The translations under genes and the position numbers were made by a program. 64,000 nt of DNA from Hygrocybe punicea. Lineage: Eukaryota > Basidiomycota > Agaricomycetes > Agaricales > Hygrophoraceae. This document shows positions 11,005-21,984 of this stretch, one piece after another. The number at the start of each line of letters is the position of its first letter. Position 1 is the stretch's first letter. The stretch is from contig OY744466.1 of NCBI GenBank assembly GCA_963556145.1, positions 4,154,001 to 4,218,000 of the forward strand, written 5' to 3'. Below the pieces are notes generated by a model. It did no database searches and was not told the DNA's origin. It worked only from the letters and a program-made list of their open reading frames with translations.

Positions 11005-11919
11005 GAACAGAGCTCATGGGGTGAGCCCACCTCGGTCCGGGGTTCAGACCGTGTCTGAACCCAGACCGAATGTGGAGAGATGGTTCAATGCCATCTGGGT
11101 TCCGGTTTGGCCCTGCGCCAAACCGGACCCGAAGTTCGGTTCGCGGTTCCGCCAAAAAGGGTCGGAACCGGACCGAACTGAACTTTGGCAACACTAGGTA
11201 GGTCACTATCAGGTGAACAGGCACATCTCACCGATGTCTTTGTTCGTGGTGATCAGTACTCTCTTGTGGCTGCTATGACGACTGAGGGGTATATTGCGAC
11301 ACACATCGTTCAAGGCTCATTTGACTCTTTTGAGTTCTACAATTTCATTGCGGAGGACATGGCAAGTATAAGCTTCATTCATCCCTCTGAACAACAATTG
11401 AAGAGAAGTTAGCTTCCACAGATGAATGCTTATCCTGCTGAACAATCAGTACTCATTCTTGACAATTGCCAGATTCACCACAATGATGCTCTTGTTGAGC
11501 TCGTACAAAGTGCTGGTGAGGTCCCTTTGCGTATTCAGTTTGATATACTTACACATTTGATAGGCTGTTTGATTCTCTATCTTCCCCCGTATTCACCAGA
11601 CCTCAATCCTATTGAGGAGTCCTTCAGCACACATATGATCGCATACCTTTATGTTCTTGTCAATTACTGATTTCTCACCAGTCAAGGCTTATATTCGGCA
11701 TGAAGGACATGTACTTCGCCAACAGGATGATCCAATTCCAGCATTGCAGGAGGCATGTGGTTGTATAACTGGGGATATGAGCAAGGGCTGGTTTCGTCAT
11801 GCAGGTTACATTTTGTAAATTCAGCTGACCACAATGTAAAATCATCAACGGAACCATTTACAAATCGATAATGAGAGTTACAGAATATGTACAGAGTTAC
11901 AAAATATGTAGAACGAGTC

Positions 11920-13915
11920 CTAGACCCATGAACCATCCTTGATTGCTTTGCAAAATTTCTTGTGCGTAGTGAGAAAAGCCTTCCACCCTAGAGCCAAAAA
12001 CTTGCCATATATGTGCCATTCATTCTCCTCCAAATTCTCGACAATTCTATTCCCTGGCTTGTACTCCAATACATGTAGTTTCTCCTTGTCGGTGTCTGAG
12101 ATATTGTATGTGTTACAAAAGGTTTCGAGAGAGACATTGCGGGCCTTGGCAGCTGCCAGCGAGGACATTGCAGACATTGGCTCATCTGGGTTGCTTTCAG
12201 GAGGCAGTGATCCAGGCGTGTGATAGAAACTGTAAGGACTATATGGAGTGGGAGCTGGTGCATACGGTGGAGGACCATGATAAGCAGGCGGTGAATAGTG
12301 GTGATACTGCAGTGGATAATGCTGTGGAAGAGGTGGAAACTGCATCAGAACAGGGGCCGGATATTGCTGCGAAAAGGATGACAAAGATTGAGTGGGGGCA
12401 GGGCTGGATATTGCTGTGGAATGGAAGCCAGAGTTGGATATTGCTGTGGAACGGAAGCTGGAGTTGGATATTGCTGTGGAACTGAAGGCTGTTGTGGCGG
12501 AGCAGGGGATAGATGTTGAGACTCAGGTGCCAACTGCTGGTGCCAGTTGACAAACTCTTTCAAAGGGGCATCTGGTTCTGGGCGAGGTCGTTTGAGCTTT
12601 TGATCATCACCAAAATGTTTTGATGTCGGTGGAGCTTCAAGGGTTGCTTTGCCAACAGCCTGATGAATCCAGTGAGTCCAAAAGTATGACGGATAACTGT
12701 TGTACAATACAAACAATACTTTGAGCCCATATCTACAGCCGAAGAGTAGTGAGTTCCCAATATCGATCTCCATTTTGATAGATGCGTTTGCCTGGAAACA
12801 AAGGTGAATTATTGATTGGGAACTTTTCCTGTAGTGCTTGAATATGATCTGCCGATCCACCGTGCAGCGCAGCTTATATATCCAAGTATAGTTAGTGAAA
12901 ATTGTGATGCAGTCATCAAACTCACAATCTGGCTCTTTCTGGAGATACCTTCAGGCTGCTGGGCAGCGATCTCTTCCTCGAAGTTGAGAGGTTCTAGAAC
13001 TTGATCATCCTCACCAGTAGGCCATGTCTAGTTGCGATATGGTGAGTGATTGGCCATACAAAGAGTCCGGGACATACTATCTCTGGCTTGATGGGTGGGG
13101 GCATGTATACAAATATAACAACATCGCCTTTCTTGTTTTTGACAGCATTTATCATGGCATTGTAACCGACACTGTTGGTTAGAAGTTTCCATTGACCACT
13201 AAGAGGAGTCTCGAATTTCCATGCAAGCTTTGAGACCACCAAAAACTTGACCTTGCAGGGTGTAATGCGAGCAATGTTTGCCTGAAAAGTGATAAAATCA
13301 TCTGCAGTATCATGAATAAATGGTCCTCATGCAAGAATTGATTTTTGAGGTAGCTGGGTTGCTTTCCGAGAGGAGGAAGGGGTCAACAGCAGAGAACCTT
13401 CGATGTATATATGCACAGTTATCTTCTTCAACGGTTCTATGAAATCATCACCCTCGTCAACTTGAAGACCATCCATGGCAACCTTCTTCTGCTTTCTCAT
13501 CCGGATTTTCTTCACCTCAGGTTGTGTCCCTATGGCCGGATTGGATTTCTTCACCAATGCTGCATCACTGTTTTTAGTAAGTTTGTCTTCTTCCCCCTCA
13601 ACCACTCGCTTCCGCTTCATTTCCCGTCTTCGAGGTTTAGCTGCCATAGCCACAGAATTAGCCTGAGGATTTTCAGGAATAAAAACAATAGGTTTCGGAA
13701 CAGCTTCTGGAATAGGATCTACATGAACCTCATGTCATGGAAGGGTCATCAGGGTATACTTGAAGCTACTTACCCTCCTCTGAAAGCTCTGAGCTGCTCT
13801 CATTTGCGATTGCCTCAATGTACACATCATCACTGAACTCTCCTGGATCGTCAAGTTGATCAGCCTGAGCCTGGCCCAAACCATTGACCTGGCATTGTGA
13901 TTGAGAGGAGGTCAT
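11920..13915 (-). pseudogene. Second gene of the Tc1/mariner element, conserved hypothetical
   Basis: Convergent to the transposase and inside the same inverted repeats. Reading from MTSSQSQCQVNGLGQAQ at 13915: an acidic start; a basic stretch (KPRRREMKRKRVV); a conserved block with CKVKFLVVSKLAWKFETP and VIFVYMPPP; an intron with GTATGT donor before TWPTGEDDQVLEPLNFEEE; an intron starting GTGAGT with CACTAAC branch; the block FPINNSPLFPGKRIYQNGD and then RLxIWAQSI; an intron; SKHFGDDQKLKRP; a long Pro/Gln/Tyr-rich linker with VPQQYPTPAS repeats; and a C-terminal block (SLETFCNTYNISDTDKEKL to WKAFLTTHKKFCKAIKDG). I recall this layout from many mushroom hypothetical proteins; function unknown. 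In-frame TGA at 13327-13329 (probably CGA) and TAG near 12730 (probably CAG) show decay. Confidence 0.72.
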
Positions 13916-14065
13916 AGAAGGCCATGTAAAGGGACAACAGTGTATGCAGAGAATGTGTCACAGCAATGCGTCGATAGCGGTCTGATCACGTAGATATAAT
14001 GGGATTCTGATTTAGGTTTATCTCAAAAATTCTCACACAAGTCATTACATTTGCGAACGGCTGTA

Positions 14066-15027
14066 AACATCCCATTTGTTTATACTTTGCTGATACAAAG
14101 GAAAATTTTGACCCAGCAATTAGATCAAGTGATGAGCGTATCCGACTGATCACCAAAAATCCTGTGGCTAGTGCACGTTTCTTCCACCTCATGATCAACC
14201 TTTTCATTAAGCATGTTTTGGGTGTCAATTCAGATCATCCTGGGATATATGGTGAGACTTCAGCTTATTATGGCACGGTTGAACAACAAGGCCGCCTCAC
14301 TTTACATCTTCACATGTTGATTTGGATCCATGGATGCTTAACACCACAAGAGATAAGGAAACGCATATTGGATCCCTCTTCAGATTTCCAGAAAGAAATT
14401 GTTGAGTATTTAGAGAGCACACACATGGGTGAATTTCTTACTGGATCTCAAGATGAAGAATATTCAAGAAGCCTCAGAATCAGCTAAGTATCTGGACCCA
14501 ACCCAGACTTTGCCTGAAGCACCTCTAGCTCCTGTTCTGAAAAGTGTGGCAGTTGTGATATGTGCCAAGCTTTGAGAATGTGGGAAGATAGGTTTAAGTC
14601 AGTAGTTGATGACATTTTAGCCAAATCTAATATACATCATTGTTCCACCAATAGAAATAAAGATGGTTCTCAAAACAAATCATGTCAGTATGTGGGGTGC
14701 ATGGATAACAAGTGGGGAAAATGTAAGGCAAGATTTCCTCGCCCATTATTCAGCCACACTGAAGTCGATCCAGAAACTGGAGCTCTTAATATGAAAAAGG
14801 CAGAGCCCATGATAAATACTATTACCCCTCTGCTTACTTATCTAACTCGCTCTAACACAGATGTAACAAGTCTGAAGTCTGGAACTGCAATCAAAGGTGT
14901 GATACTTTATGTGTCAGACTACATTACCAAAATTGCCTTAAAAACTTATGTTATATTTGACACAGTCCGAGCTATATTTCAGAAGAGAAGTGAGAGTGGT
15001 AGTGAAACTCAAAAGGAAAAAGCACGT
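14066..15027 (+). pseudogene. Helitron copy 1 protein, Rep (HUH) part
   Basis: Continues the Helitron protein directly after the Tc1/mariner insertion. It carries the nuclease HUH motif as LHLHMLIW (the His-Leu-His codons at 14305-14313) and the two-tyrosine motif as YVSDYITK (Tyr codons at 14908-14910 and 14920-14922), the residues that nick and hold DNA in rolling-circle transposition. Between them lies a Cys-rich stretch (CGSCDMCQAL). A frameshift near 14455 separates the two halves; copy 2 is open across this point. The sequence stops at KEKAR where the LTR element enters. Confidence 0.88.
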
Positions 15028-15187
15028 TGGAGAGGGAATCTCCTGGTCTCAAAGGGAAGACTCAGGAGGAGTCACAGCGGGGAGGGGAAACAAGGGAAAA
15101 CCCTGAGATGGATGACTAAGCTACTAACAGGAAAGGGAAAGACTATCTAAGGGTCCTCGGGGTCTAGGGCTAGCAGCACCTGCTGCA
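15028..15187 (-). repeat. Long terminal repeat, left copy
   Basis: 160 bp, TG...CA ends, differs from the right copy by only a few bases and small indels, so insertion was fairly recent. Confidence 0.9.
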
Positions 15188-15244
15188 GGTACCCCCCTCC
15201 ACAATGGTGTGTGCCCTCGCACACATCTCCTGCCTCTGAGAATC

Positions 15245-16838
15245 TCATCCTCCATGAAACTCCACCCAATCATCTACTATCCTCACTATCACTGGTGCTA
15301 AGAGGGGTCCTAAAAGCGGGTCAGGGTTGCCACACAGAGGGTCTACCATCTCCATGAGAATGTGTAGTACAATCTTCATGTCTGGGGGAAGAAGCTCTAA
15401 GAAGGTATACCGTGAGTCAATTCCTGGGCCCCATGCAAGCTCGGCTATAGCCCACGATCGATCAATCACAAACGGGATGGCCACACCAAGGGCAAGTGCT
15501 ATCGATGACTGGACAGGACCATATGATGTTGATACAGGGAAGATTGTCGGCCGTTCGTCTTCCATAGTCTAAGTGCCTGCATCGACGAGTCGTGGGGGCG
15601 GTGCGATCGGTGGGATAATTTCAGTGGGAACTGGTTGGCGAGGAGGCTGTACAGCTGGGTTGGGAAATGGGTGACGGGCATGGTGTTGGGGTAACAGGCA
15701 ACGGTTGCGGCGGCATGTGCTGCTCCACGGTCGAGCACCTGTACGTAGGTCAGAAAAATCGCGTTTATATATACTACAGAGTTGTGAGACAAAAACGGGG
15801 GTTAACGGCAGTACTGGGGGGGGTATATCACGCTGTGGCTCTTCGGGTTGCATGTCCTGGGGCTCCGTTCGGGTACGGGGCGTCTGTGGGGCCATTCGCG
15901 GTGCGTTTTGGGGCGTGTAGGGGGCCTGGGGTGTCTCTGTTCACGTTCATGACGCGTTTTGGGGCATCTGCGGGGTACCTGGTGTCCGTGAGGCCATTCG
16001 CAACGTGTCTCGGGGTGTGTAATGGGTATGGGGCATCTGCATTCGCGTTCGCGTTCACGTGTCATTTTGGGGCGTGCTTGACGCGTTCTGGGGTGTCCCT
16101 GGTGGTGCAGACGAAGGTGGCGGCGTTTGGGCTGGTATCGACGCATTGGACGGCTGCGTTGGGTCTTGGGGCCGTGGTCTGGCCAGTATCGACGCGTCAG
16201 TGGTCGACGTTGGGACGTGGGGCATTTCTCGACGTGTGGGGGCTGGTGACATGGCAGTAGTGGCTGGGCTGGGCTGGGTCTCGTTTGAGCGCACCAGCAT
16301 TGGCATTGGCCATTTCTGAGTCAATGGGGATGGGGCTGGGCATTGGTGTTGAAGTCCGGGTATCTCTATTGCGTTTTGGGGTGCCGTTGGTTGCACACAG
16401 CAGCAGCGGTGTTTGGGCAAGTGGTGACGTGGTGGGCGCATTGTACGATGGCGGCGTGTTGGACGTGCGTGTGGACGGCATTGGGGCTTGAGATGTGGCA
16501 GACGGGGGTGCCATGGATGTTGCAGGGACTTGTGAGGCGGTTGGTAGCTTGGGGGGCGCGAATGGTTTTGCAGCCATTGTTGCCCGCGTGTTTTCTGCCT
16601 GTGGTGAGTCCTGGGCCATCGATTCGAGGTGCATACCTTCCGTTGCATGACGGAGCACTTGTCGCGCCGTCTTTTCTTTCTGTCGCGTCGTTTCCTTCAT
16701 CTTTTTCTCCACGTTTTTCTCTTTCTCCTCGCATTCTGCTGCTAGCCATTTTTGCAGCTCCAGAATTCGTGCGTCACGTTCCGCATGGAGTTCTTTTTCA
16801 ATCTTCATGACCTTCGGGCCGCGTTTTCTTGGTGCCAT
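15245..16838 (-). CDS. Coding region of the small LTR element, unknown
   Basis: Open stretches on the minus strand. The best start, at 16838, gives MAPRKRGPKVMKIEKEL, followed by a highly charged, probable coiled-coil segment (residues about 10-75, many Glu, Lys and Arg) and a Pro/Ser/Thr-rich tail to 16197. Downstream in other frames there is an imperfect tandem repeat (15830-16060; units like RTANGPTDAPYPNGAP) and, at 15245-15565, a separate stretch starting MEDERPTIFPVSTSYGPVQ with DRSWAIAELAWGPGID. I do not recognise these. They could be a Gag-like protein or a captured host gene with introns that I cannot place. Real coding status is uncertain. Confidence 0.4.
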
Positions 16839-17139
16839 AGCATAGTTCCGTAGTCAGGTGAGTCGTATGAACAGAGAAATAGTCGGAAATGGGTAATTTG
16901 AGCACGTGAAGAAGTTGAACCAAATTTGAATGCAAGAAAAACAGGATGGAATAATAAGAAACAAAAACTGATGTTGAGATGGGTGGGTGAATGGTGTTGA
17001 TTCTGTTGCGTTTCGCGCTTTGTTTGCATGTCCTGTCGATTTCCTGACAAGTTTCCTTCTGTGTTTGAAATTTCGTGTGTTGATCTTTTCGAGATCTGGC
17101 CCTGCAGGTGTGTGGCTCGAATCTCTCTCATCACCACAT

Positions 17140-17301
17140 TGGAGAGGGAATCTCCTGGTCTCAAAGGGAAGACTCAGGAGGAGTCGCAGCGGGGAGGGGG
17201 AAGCAATGGAAAACCCTGAGATGGATGACTAAGCTACTAACAGGAAAGGGAAAGACTATCTAAGGGTCCTCGGGGTCCTAGGGCTAGCCGCACCTGCTGC
17301 A
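17140..17301 (-). repeat. Long terminal repeat, right copy
   Basis: 162 bp, matches 15028-15187; ends TG...CA; followed by the ACGT duplication. Confidence 0.9.
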
Positions 17302-17305
17302 ACGT

Positions 17306-20300
17306 CGACTCATGACCAAAATTGTCAATAATCTAAGTGCTAAGATGGAAATTGGTTCACCAATGGCTTGTCTGTATCTTTTACAAAATCCTGATCACTA
17401 CACAAACTACCACTTTGCTCCATTTTTTTGGCAAACATATGTGCATGAGGCATGAAAGGCTTGGAATTCTGAAGACAATCTGGAGCAGGCTGAAAATGTG
17501 GCATTGATCAAACGCAGAGGTGCTATTATTGGATTATCACCTGTATATGATTATATATACTGCCCCAAAGAACTGGCTGATATGTGCTTATATGATTGGA
17601 TAAGTCGATGCAAACGTGAGAAGTTTTCCAAGCCTAAAGCAAGTCAGAAAGAATGTACAGCAGAATTTGTCACTGATGGCAATGACAAGTATGATGTATT
17701 TAAAGATGATACAGATGTTTCTGACACTCAACATGACAGGAATTCAGTATCCACAACTAGCTTGGAAGCTAATATAGTAGACCATTCTGAACTTAAATCT
17801 GATGTCACAACAAATAGTTGTTCTCCTGCTGGCTTATTTGCCTTTCTTTCCACACATCCACTTCAAAATTTACATGGAACCCGATGTGTTCAGGAGAAAA
17901 GTGCACAAATTTCTACCTTTATAGGAGCTACTTTACCACGATGTGATCAAGGTGATCGTGAATATTATTGCTCAGCTATGCTATCTTTGTTCAAACCTTG
18001 GCGGTCAGGGTTTGATTTGAAAACTAAAGATCAATCTTGGGATGAGTCTTTTTTAGCATATAAATTCAGTTGTAGACAAGTTGAACTCATGGAAATTTTC
18101 AATATAAGGTATGAGTGTTTAGATGCTCGTGATGACTTCCATGCTCAACTTTGCAAGGGTTCAACAATTTTACCAAGTTGGAGTGAGGGCTATGATCTTG
18201 CAATGGGTCATGATGATGATATATTACATGAGCTTGACAACCACAAAGATGATGATAAATTTGCAATGCTATGTGGAGAGTTTGATGCTGATTTTACTGC
18301 AATTGGTAAGAGGGAGATAAAACGTCAACATGACATGGCAACTATGCAGGCTGTAATGACTCAAACAGGTTGGACAGAAGCAGTGCTAGCAGAGCCTTTC
18401 AGGGTTGAGGTAACACCTCCTGATATTATCCAATCTGGAAGTCAATGGAAAGCTGCTGTGCAAAAGAAAAAACAAGATCTGCTTGAACAACATGCAGAAA
18501 ACCTGCCATGTAATGTCAATAGTCAGCTACCAACACATACTTCATTGAGCCATAATGTTGTCAAAATTGTTGATAAGTCATATCTTGAAAAAAATTGTCA
18601 ATCTGGTACTTTGAGGTTAGCAATAGATAGCGTTGTCGAGGAGTTCCACCTAAATCAAGAACAACAAAGAGCATTTAAAATTGTTTCCCATCATGCCTTT
18701 ATTGGTTCATCTGATCAGTTGAAAATGTATATTGGTGGGATGGGTGGCACAGGTAAAACTCAAATTTTGAAAGCATTAGTCCAGCTTTTTAAGAAAGGCA
18801 CCATTTTGTTATTGTGGCACCAACTGGATCTGCTGCTGCACTGTTGGCAGGTTCAACTTATCATTACATGTTTGGATTAAATGAAAAAACTGATGAATGT
18901 ATATCAAGTAATCAACTTGCACAGTTGAGGTCACGAATGCAGGGAGTTGATTACATTTTTTTTGATGAAGTTTCAATGTTGTCTTGTCAAGATATGTACC
19001 GTATCAGTGCAAGAATGGCAAAGATTTTCAATGAAACTGAACTACCATGGGGAGGATTAAATATGATCTTTGCAGGGGATTTTGCTCAATTACCCCCTGC
19101 AATTGGAAAATAAAATGCATCTCTTTATAGCAGATCAGTTGGAGCTAGTTCAACTAATCTCTTGGATCAGGAAGCTGCTATTGGAAAGGCTCTGTGGCAC
19201 CAGGTTACTACTGTTGTAATACTGCGTGAGAACATGAGGCAAAGACTTCAAACAAAAGAAGATGCTCAGCTTCGACTAGCTTTAACAAACATGCGATATA
19301 AAGCTTACACACTTGAAGATATTGTATTTCTGCGTACTCGAATATCCAGCAATATACCTGAACATGTATCAGTGAAGCATAAGGAATTTAAACAGGTCTC
19401 AATCATTACGGCATTTAATATTCACAAAGATGAGATTAATCGCCTTGGGTCTTTGAGATTTTCTAAGGAGACATCTCAGCCACTTGTTGATTTTTTTTCT
19501 GAAGACTCAATCACTTCATCACAAGAAAGAAACAAAGGCCAGAAGTTTTCTCATCACAAAGCCAAAAAACTCCATGTATTATCGGATAGTGTGCAGGATA
19601 TTCTATGGAATCAACCACATAGTTCCAATGCTAAATGTATTCCTGGAAAACTATCTTTATGTGTTAAAATGCCTGTCATGATTCGCAATAATAGTGCAAC
19701 AGAACTCTGCATTACACAAGGCCAATAAGGCACAGTGTATTGCTGGCAGTCAATGAAAGGCTCGAAAGGTCAAAGAATACTGGATACTCTGTTTGTAAAG
19801 CTGATTAATCCTCCACAATCAGTTCATTTTGATGGACTTCCTGAAAATGTAGTTCCAATAGCAAGAACAAATGTTACTGTAGATTGTGCTCTTCCTAATC
19901 ATTCATCCATTACTGTTTCTCGACGTCAGGTGGAGGTACTTCCTAATTTTTCAATGACAGATTATTCTTCACAAGGAAAAACAAGGCCTTTTAATGCAGT
20001 GGACCTAAATAACAGTCAGTCTCATCAGTCCTACTACACTGCTTTGTCAAGGAGTGCATCAGCATCAGGTACAGTAATTTTGCAAGGGCTTGATGCAAGG
20101 AAAATAACTGGAGGTGCATCTAGTGCATTACGTCAAGAGTTTCGTGAGCTAGAACTTCTAGATGAAATTGTGCGATTGAGATATGAAGGCAAGCTACCAA
20201 ATTCTGTCACAGGAGATAAGAGAAATACACTGATACAGACATTTAGAGATTGGAAAGGTGAATATTATGTTCCTGCAAAAGTTCATAAAGCTATTCATTG

Positions 20301-21344
20301 GAATAAGTCTGATTTGTTTATTGTGAATTCAGATGAAAACAATATTCCATGGAAAATCCTAGGAAAGAAACAAATTGTTCCAAAGATTGTCACTCCCAAG
20401 TCGTGTTTCATATCTGAACAAGTTACTTCTCTGGAAAAGCTTGCTAAACATTCTATAACTAAGAGAAAAATTAGTGGTTCTCATGTTGCTCCACAAAAGA
20501 AGCATCTGAAAATAAGTCATACCAATGTAGATTCTCCTGAAATCTCAATAAACATTCCTGTTGGTACCTGTTGGAGCAATAACAGCTGTGCCTATGACTC
20601 TGTGATATCTGTATTTTATGATATCTGGCAGGGTGATAAAATCACATGGTCTAATTCTTTCAGATCTTTAAATCCTCAATTTCTTGGCATCTTAGTAGAT
20701 GGATTTTCATGCCATTCTAATGGTGAATACTCTTTAGAAGACGTACGTGATTATTTAAGACGTCACCTACATCGGCATTCACCTGTTAGCTTCCCTTGGG
20801 GAGTGATAACTAGTATTAGTGCCTTATTAAGTGCATTATTGCACACTGAAATTCCCATTCTTTCATCATGTATTTCTTGTCCTCAACATCATCCTGTGTC
20901 TAGACAGCGAGCAGCATCATGTAACTGCCATATTGAAGTTGGAAGGATTGACTTTGAATCTATTCAGGATGAGATTGATCTATTTTTAATTTCTCTTGGT
21001 TCAAAGTGTACAGTTTGCAATGATTTCCTAAACAGAAAGTTCAGTTTTGTAAATGCTCCTGAGATACTTACATTTGCTGTGTCTGCCACAACCACCACTG
21101 TTGATCATAACTTGACAGTACCAGTTGAAGGGCAAGCAGAACCATCTCAGTACTGTCTTAGAGGAGTTATCTATCATGGGGATGTTCACTTCACTTCTCG
21201 TATTATCAGTCCAGCAGGTCATGTGTGGTTTCATGATGGAATTGTCACTGGAAGAACTACAGAATATGAAGGAATGCTAGAGGATGTTGTTCTAACTGTC
21301 TGTAGATCCAAACAGCCATGTGTTTTAATATATGTTCTTATGTG
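17306..21344 (+). pseudogene. Helitron copy 1 protein, helicase and C-terminal protease-like part
   Basis: Pif1-like helicase: Walker A as GGMGGTGKTQ (18734-18763), Walker B as DYIFFDEVSML (about 18950), motif III as GGLNMIFAGDFAQLPP (19050-19098), late motifs including SSQGKTRPF and QSHQSYYTALSRS (20010-20052). After the helicase comes a domain with WSNNSCAYDSVISVFYDIW (candidate catalytic Cys at 20587-20589) and, 200 residues later, GHVWFHDGI (His at 21220-21222, then His-Asp), the layout of a ubiquitin-hydrolase-like cysteine protease. Damage: TGA near 17453 (AGA in copy 2), a one-base loss near 18800 that shifts the frame between Walker A and VIVAPTGSAAALL, TAA at 19111-19113 and TAA at 19726-19728. 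The rest is open to TGA at 21343-21345. Confidence 0.85.
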
Positions 21345-21663
21345 AGACACAAGACATTCTTCATTGTACAGTTGAGCATACCAACAAGAAACCCATTCAA
21401 AAGTATTTGTACTTCAAACTTACGCAGACATCATTATATTTTATCAATTTGTAAAAAGAAAGGACTCGGACATGCCGTGCACAGCAATGGTGTAGTAGTG
21501 GTGCCTGGCATGTCACGTGACTTCACCCTTAGTAGGCAGTTCCTGATGTAGTAGGAGGTTCATCAGTTGATCTATCCCATCCATCTCCACCTTTCCGAGT
21601 GATTCCATCCCCGATTCCGTGAGGTCCCCCGGCCCCACTCCATCGGCCCTCTAGCACAAGTAG
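21345..21663. other. Junction between two Helitron 3' parts
   Basis: No gene. It contains GGACTCGGACATGCCGTGCA near 21461 and CCCTCTAGCACAAGTA near 21645, both of which recur near 22830-22870 and 23200-23240. CTAG would fit a Helitron 3' terminus, so this may be where two Helitron tails were joined. Confidence 0.4.
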
Positions 21664-21890
21664 TCACTGTTAAGGGGGAAACAGAACCAAAACAATATTA
21701 TCTTGGAGGTGCCATATATTACAGGAGTAATCACTTCACATCTCATATTATCAGTTCAACAGGTCAGGTTTGGTTTCATGATGGAACTATCACTGGAAAA
21801 TCTACAGAATATGAAGGAATGTTAGAACATGTTGTTTTAACTGACTGCAGGTCTAAAAAACCTTGTATTTTAATATATATTTCTATGTAG
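21664..21890 (+). pseudogene. Second copy of the last 75 codons of the Helitron protein
   Basis: Reads GETEPKQYYLGGAIYY, then SSTGQVWFHDGTITGKST and YEGMLEHVVLTDCRSKKPC to a TAG stop at 21888-21890, a diverged duplicate of 21120-21345. The protease-like GHVWFHDG is here GQVWFHDG, so the His is lost. Its divergence suggests that it comes from another Helitron copy and not from a local tandem duplication. Confidence 0.8.
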
Positions 21891-21984
21891 GTGATTTCTA
21901 AATGCTCTAATATTGAATGTAGAAATATATTTTTGTTTACAGCACATTATAGCAATTACTTTACTCTAGCTGTCTAATGAAAAT

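Larger units (their letters stand above)
10293..11196. mobile_element. hAT-type non-autonomous element B, 904 bp
   Basis: Perfect 8-bp duplication GGTAGGTC at 10285-10292 and 11197-11204. Left end TAGTGTTGCTGTAGTTTGG, right end (reverse complement) TAGTGTTGCCAAAGTTCAG. Removing the element and one duplication restores YARRYGRSLSGEQAH of the transposase. Same family as element A: shared ends, GAACCG-type subterminal repeats and a palindromic module. The inside is CAC, CAACGG and CAG repeats without a transposase. Confidence 0.95.
9787..11818 (+). pseudogene. Tc1/mariner-type DDE_3 transposase, decayed
   Basis: Cut-and-paste transposase of the IS630/Tc1/mariner group. It starts MVNRRISSDMKECALRLHD, continues with a helix-turn-helix part (EDICSTLGISLSSLRRW) and the DDE domain: first Asp in ICVDETSKNKHTYARRYG (about 10238), second Asp in LILDNCQIHHND (about 11455-11487) and final Glu in SPDLNPIEESFS (about 11600-11630). 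It ends KGWFRHAGYIL at 11818. Introns at 11362-11412 (GC-AG or a decayed donor) and 11516-11563 (GT-AG). Five in-frame TGA codons (for example after the HTH at RRW and in ISTSTLS) and the hAT inserted at YARRYGRS make it inactive. Near the C-terminal intron the donor is unclear. Confidence 0.88.
9702..14063. mobile_element. Tc1/mariner-type element, 4.36 kb, inserted in the Helitron
   Basis: The left end (CAGTCGTGCCCAAATGTAAT) and the reverse complement of the right end (CAGCCGTTCGCAAATGTAAT) match over about 43 bp, with few mismatches. TA dinucleotides flank it at 9700-9701 and 14064-14065. Removing the element and one TA rebuilds ADVKHPICLYFADT, exactly the reading of Helitron copy 2, so the boundaries are certain to the base. 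It carries a plus-strand transposase and a convergent minus-strand second gene, and a later hAT insertion (10293-11196). Without the hAT and its duplication it would be 3450 bp. Confidence 0.95.
15028..17301 (-). mobile_element. Small LTR retroelement without pol, inserted in the Helitron
   Basis: Two direct repeats (15028-15187 and 17140-17301) begin TGGAGAGGGAATC and end CTGCTGCA, flanked by a 4-bp duplication ACGT (15024-15027 and 17302-17305). Removing it restores KEKARRLMTKIVN of the Helitron. The orientation is probably minus: next to the right repeat the minus strand reads TGGTGATGAGAGAGATTCG, which looks like a tRNA-complementary primer site, and next to the left repeat it reads GTGGAGGGGGGTACC, a polypurine tract. 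No protease, reverse transcriptase, RNase H or integrase is present in the 1.95 kb between, so it depends on another element. Confidence 0.88.

Noticed and set aside
10494..11058. ORFs with His, Gln or Pro runs
   Set aside because: CAC, CAACGG and CAG repeats inside hAT element B.
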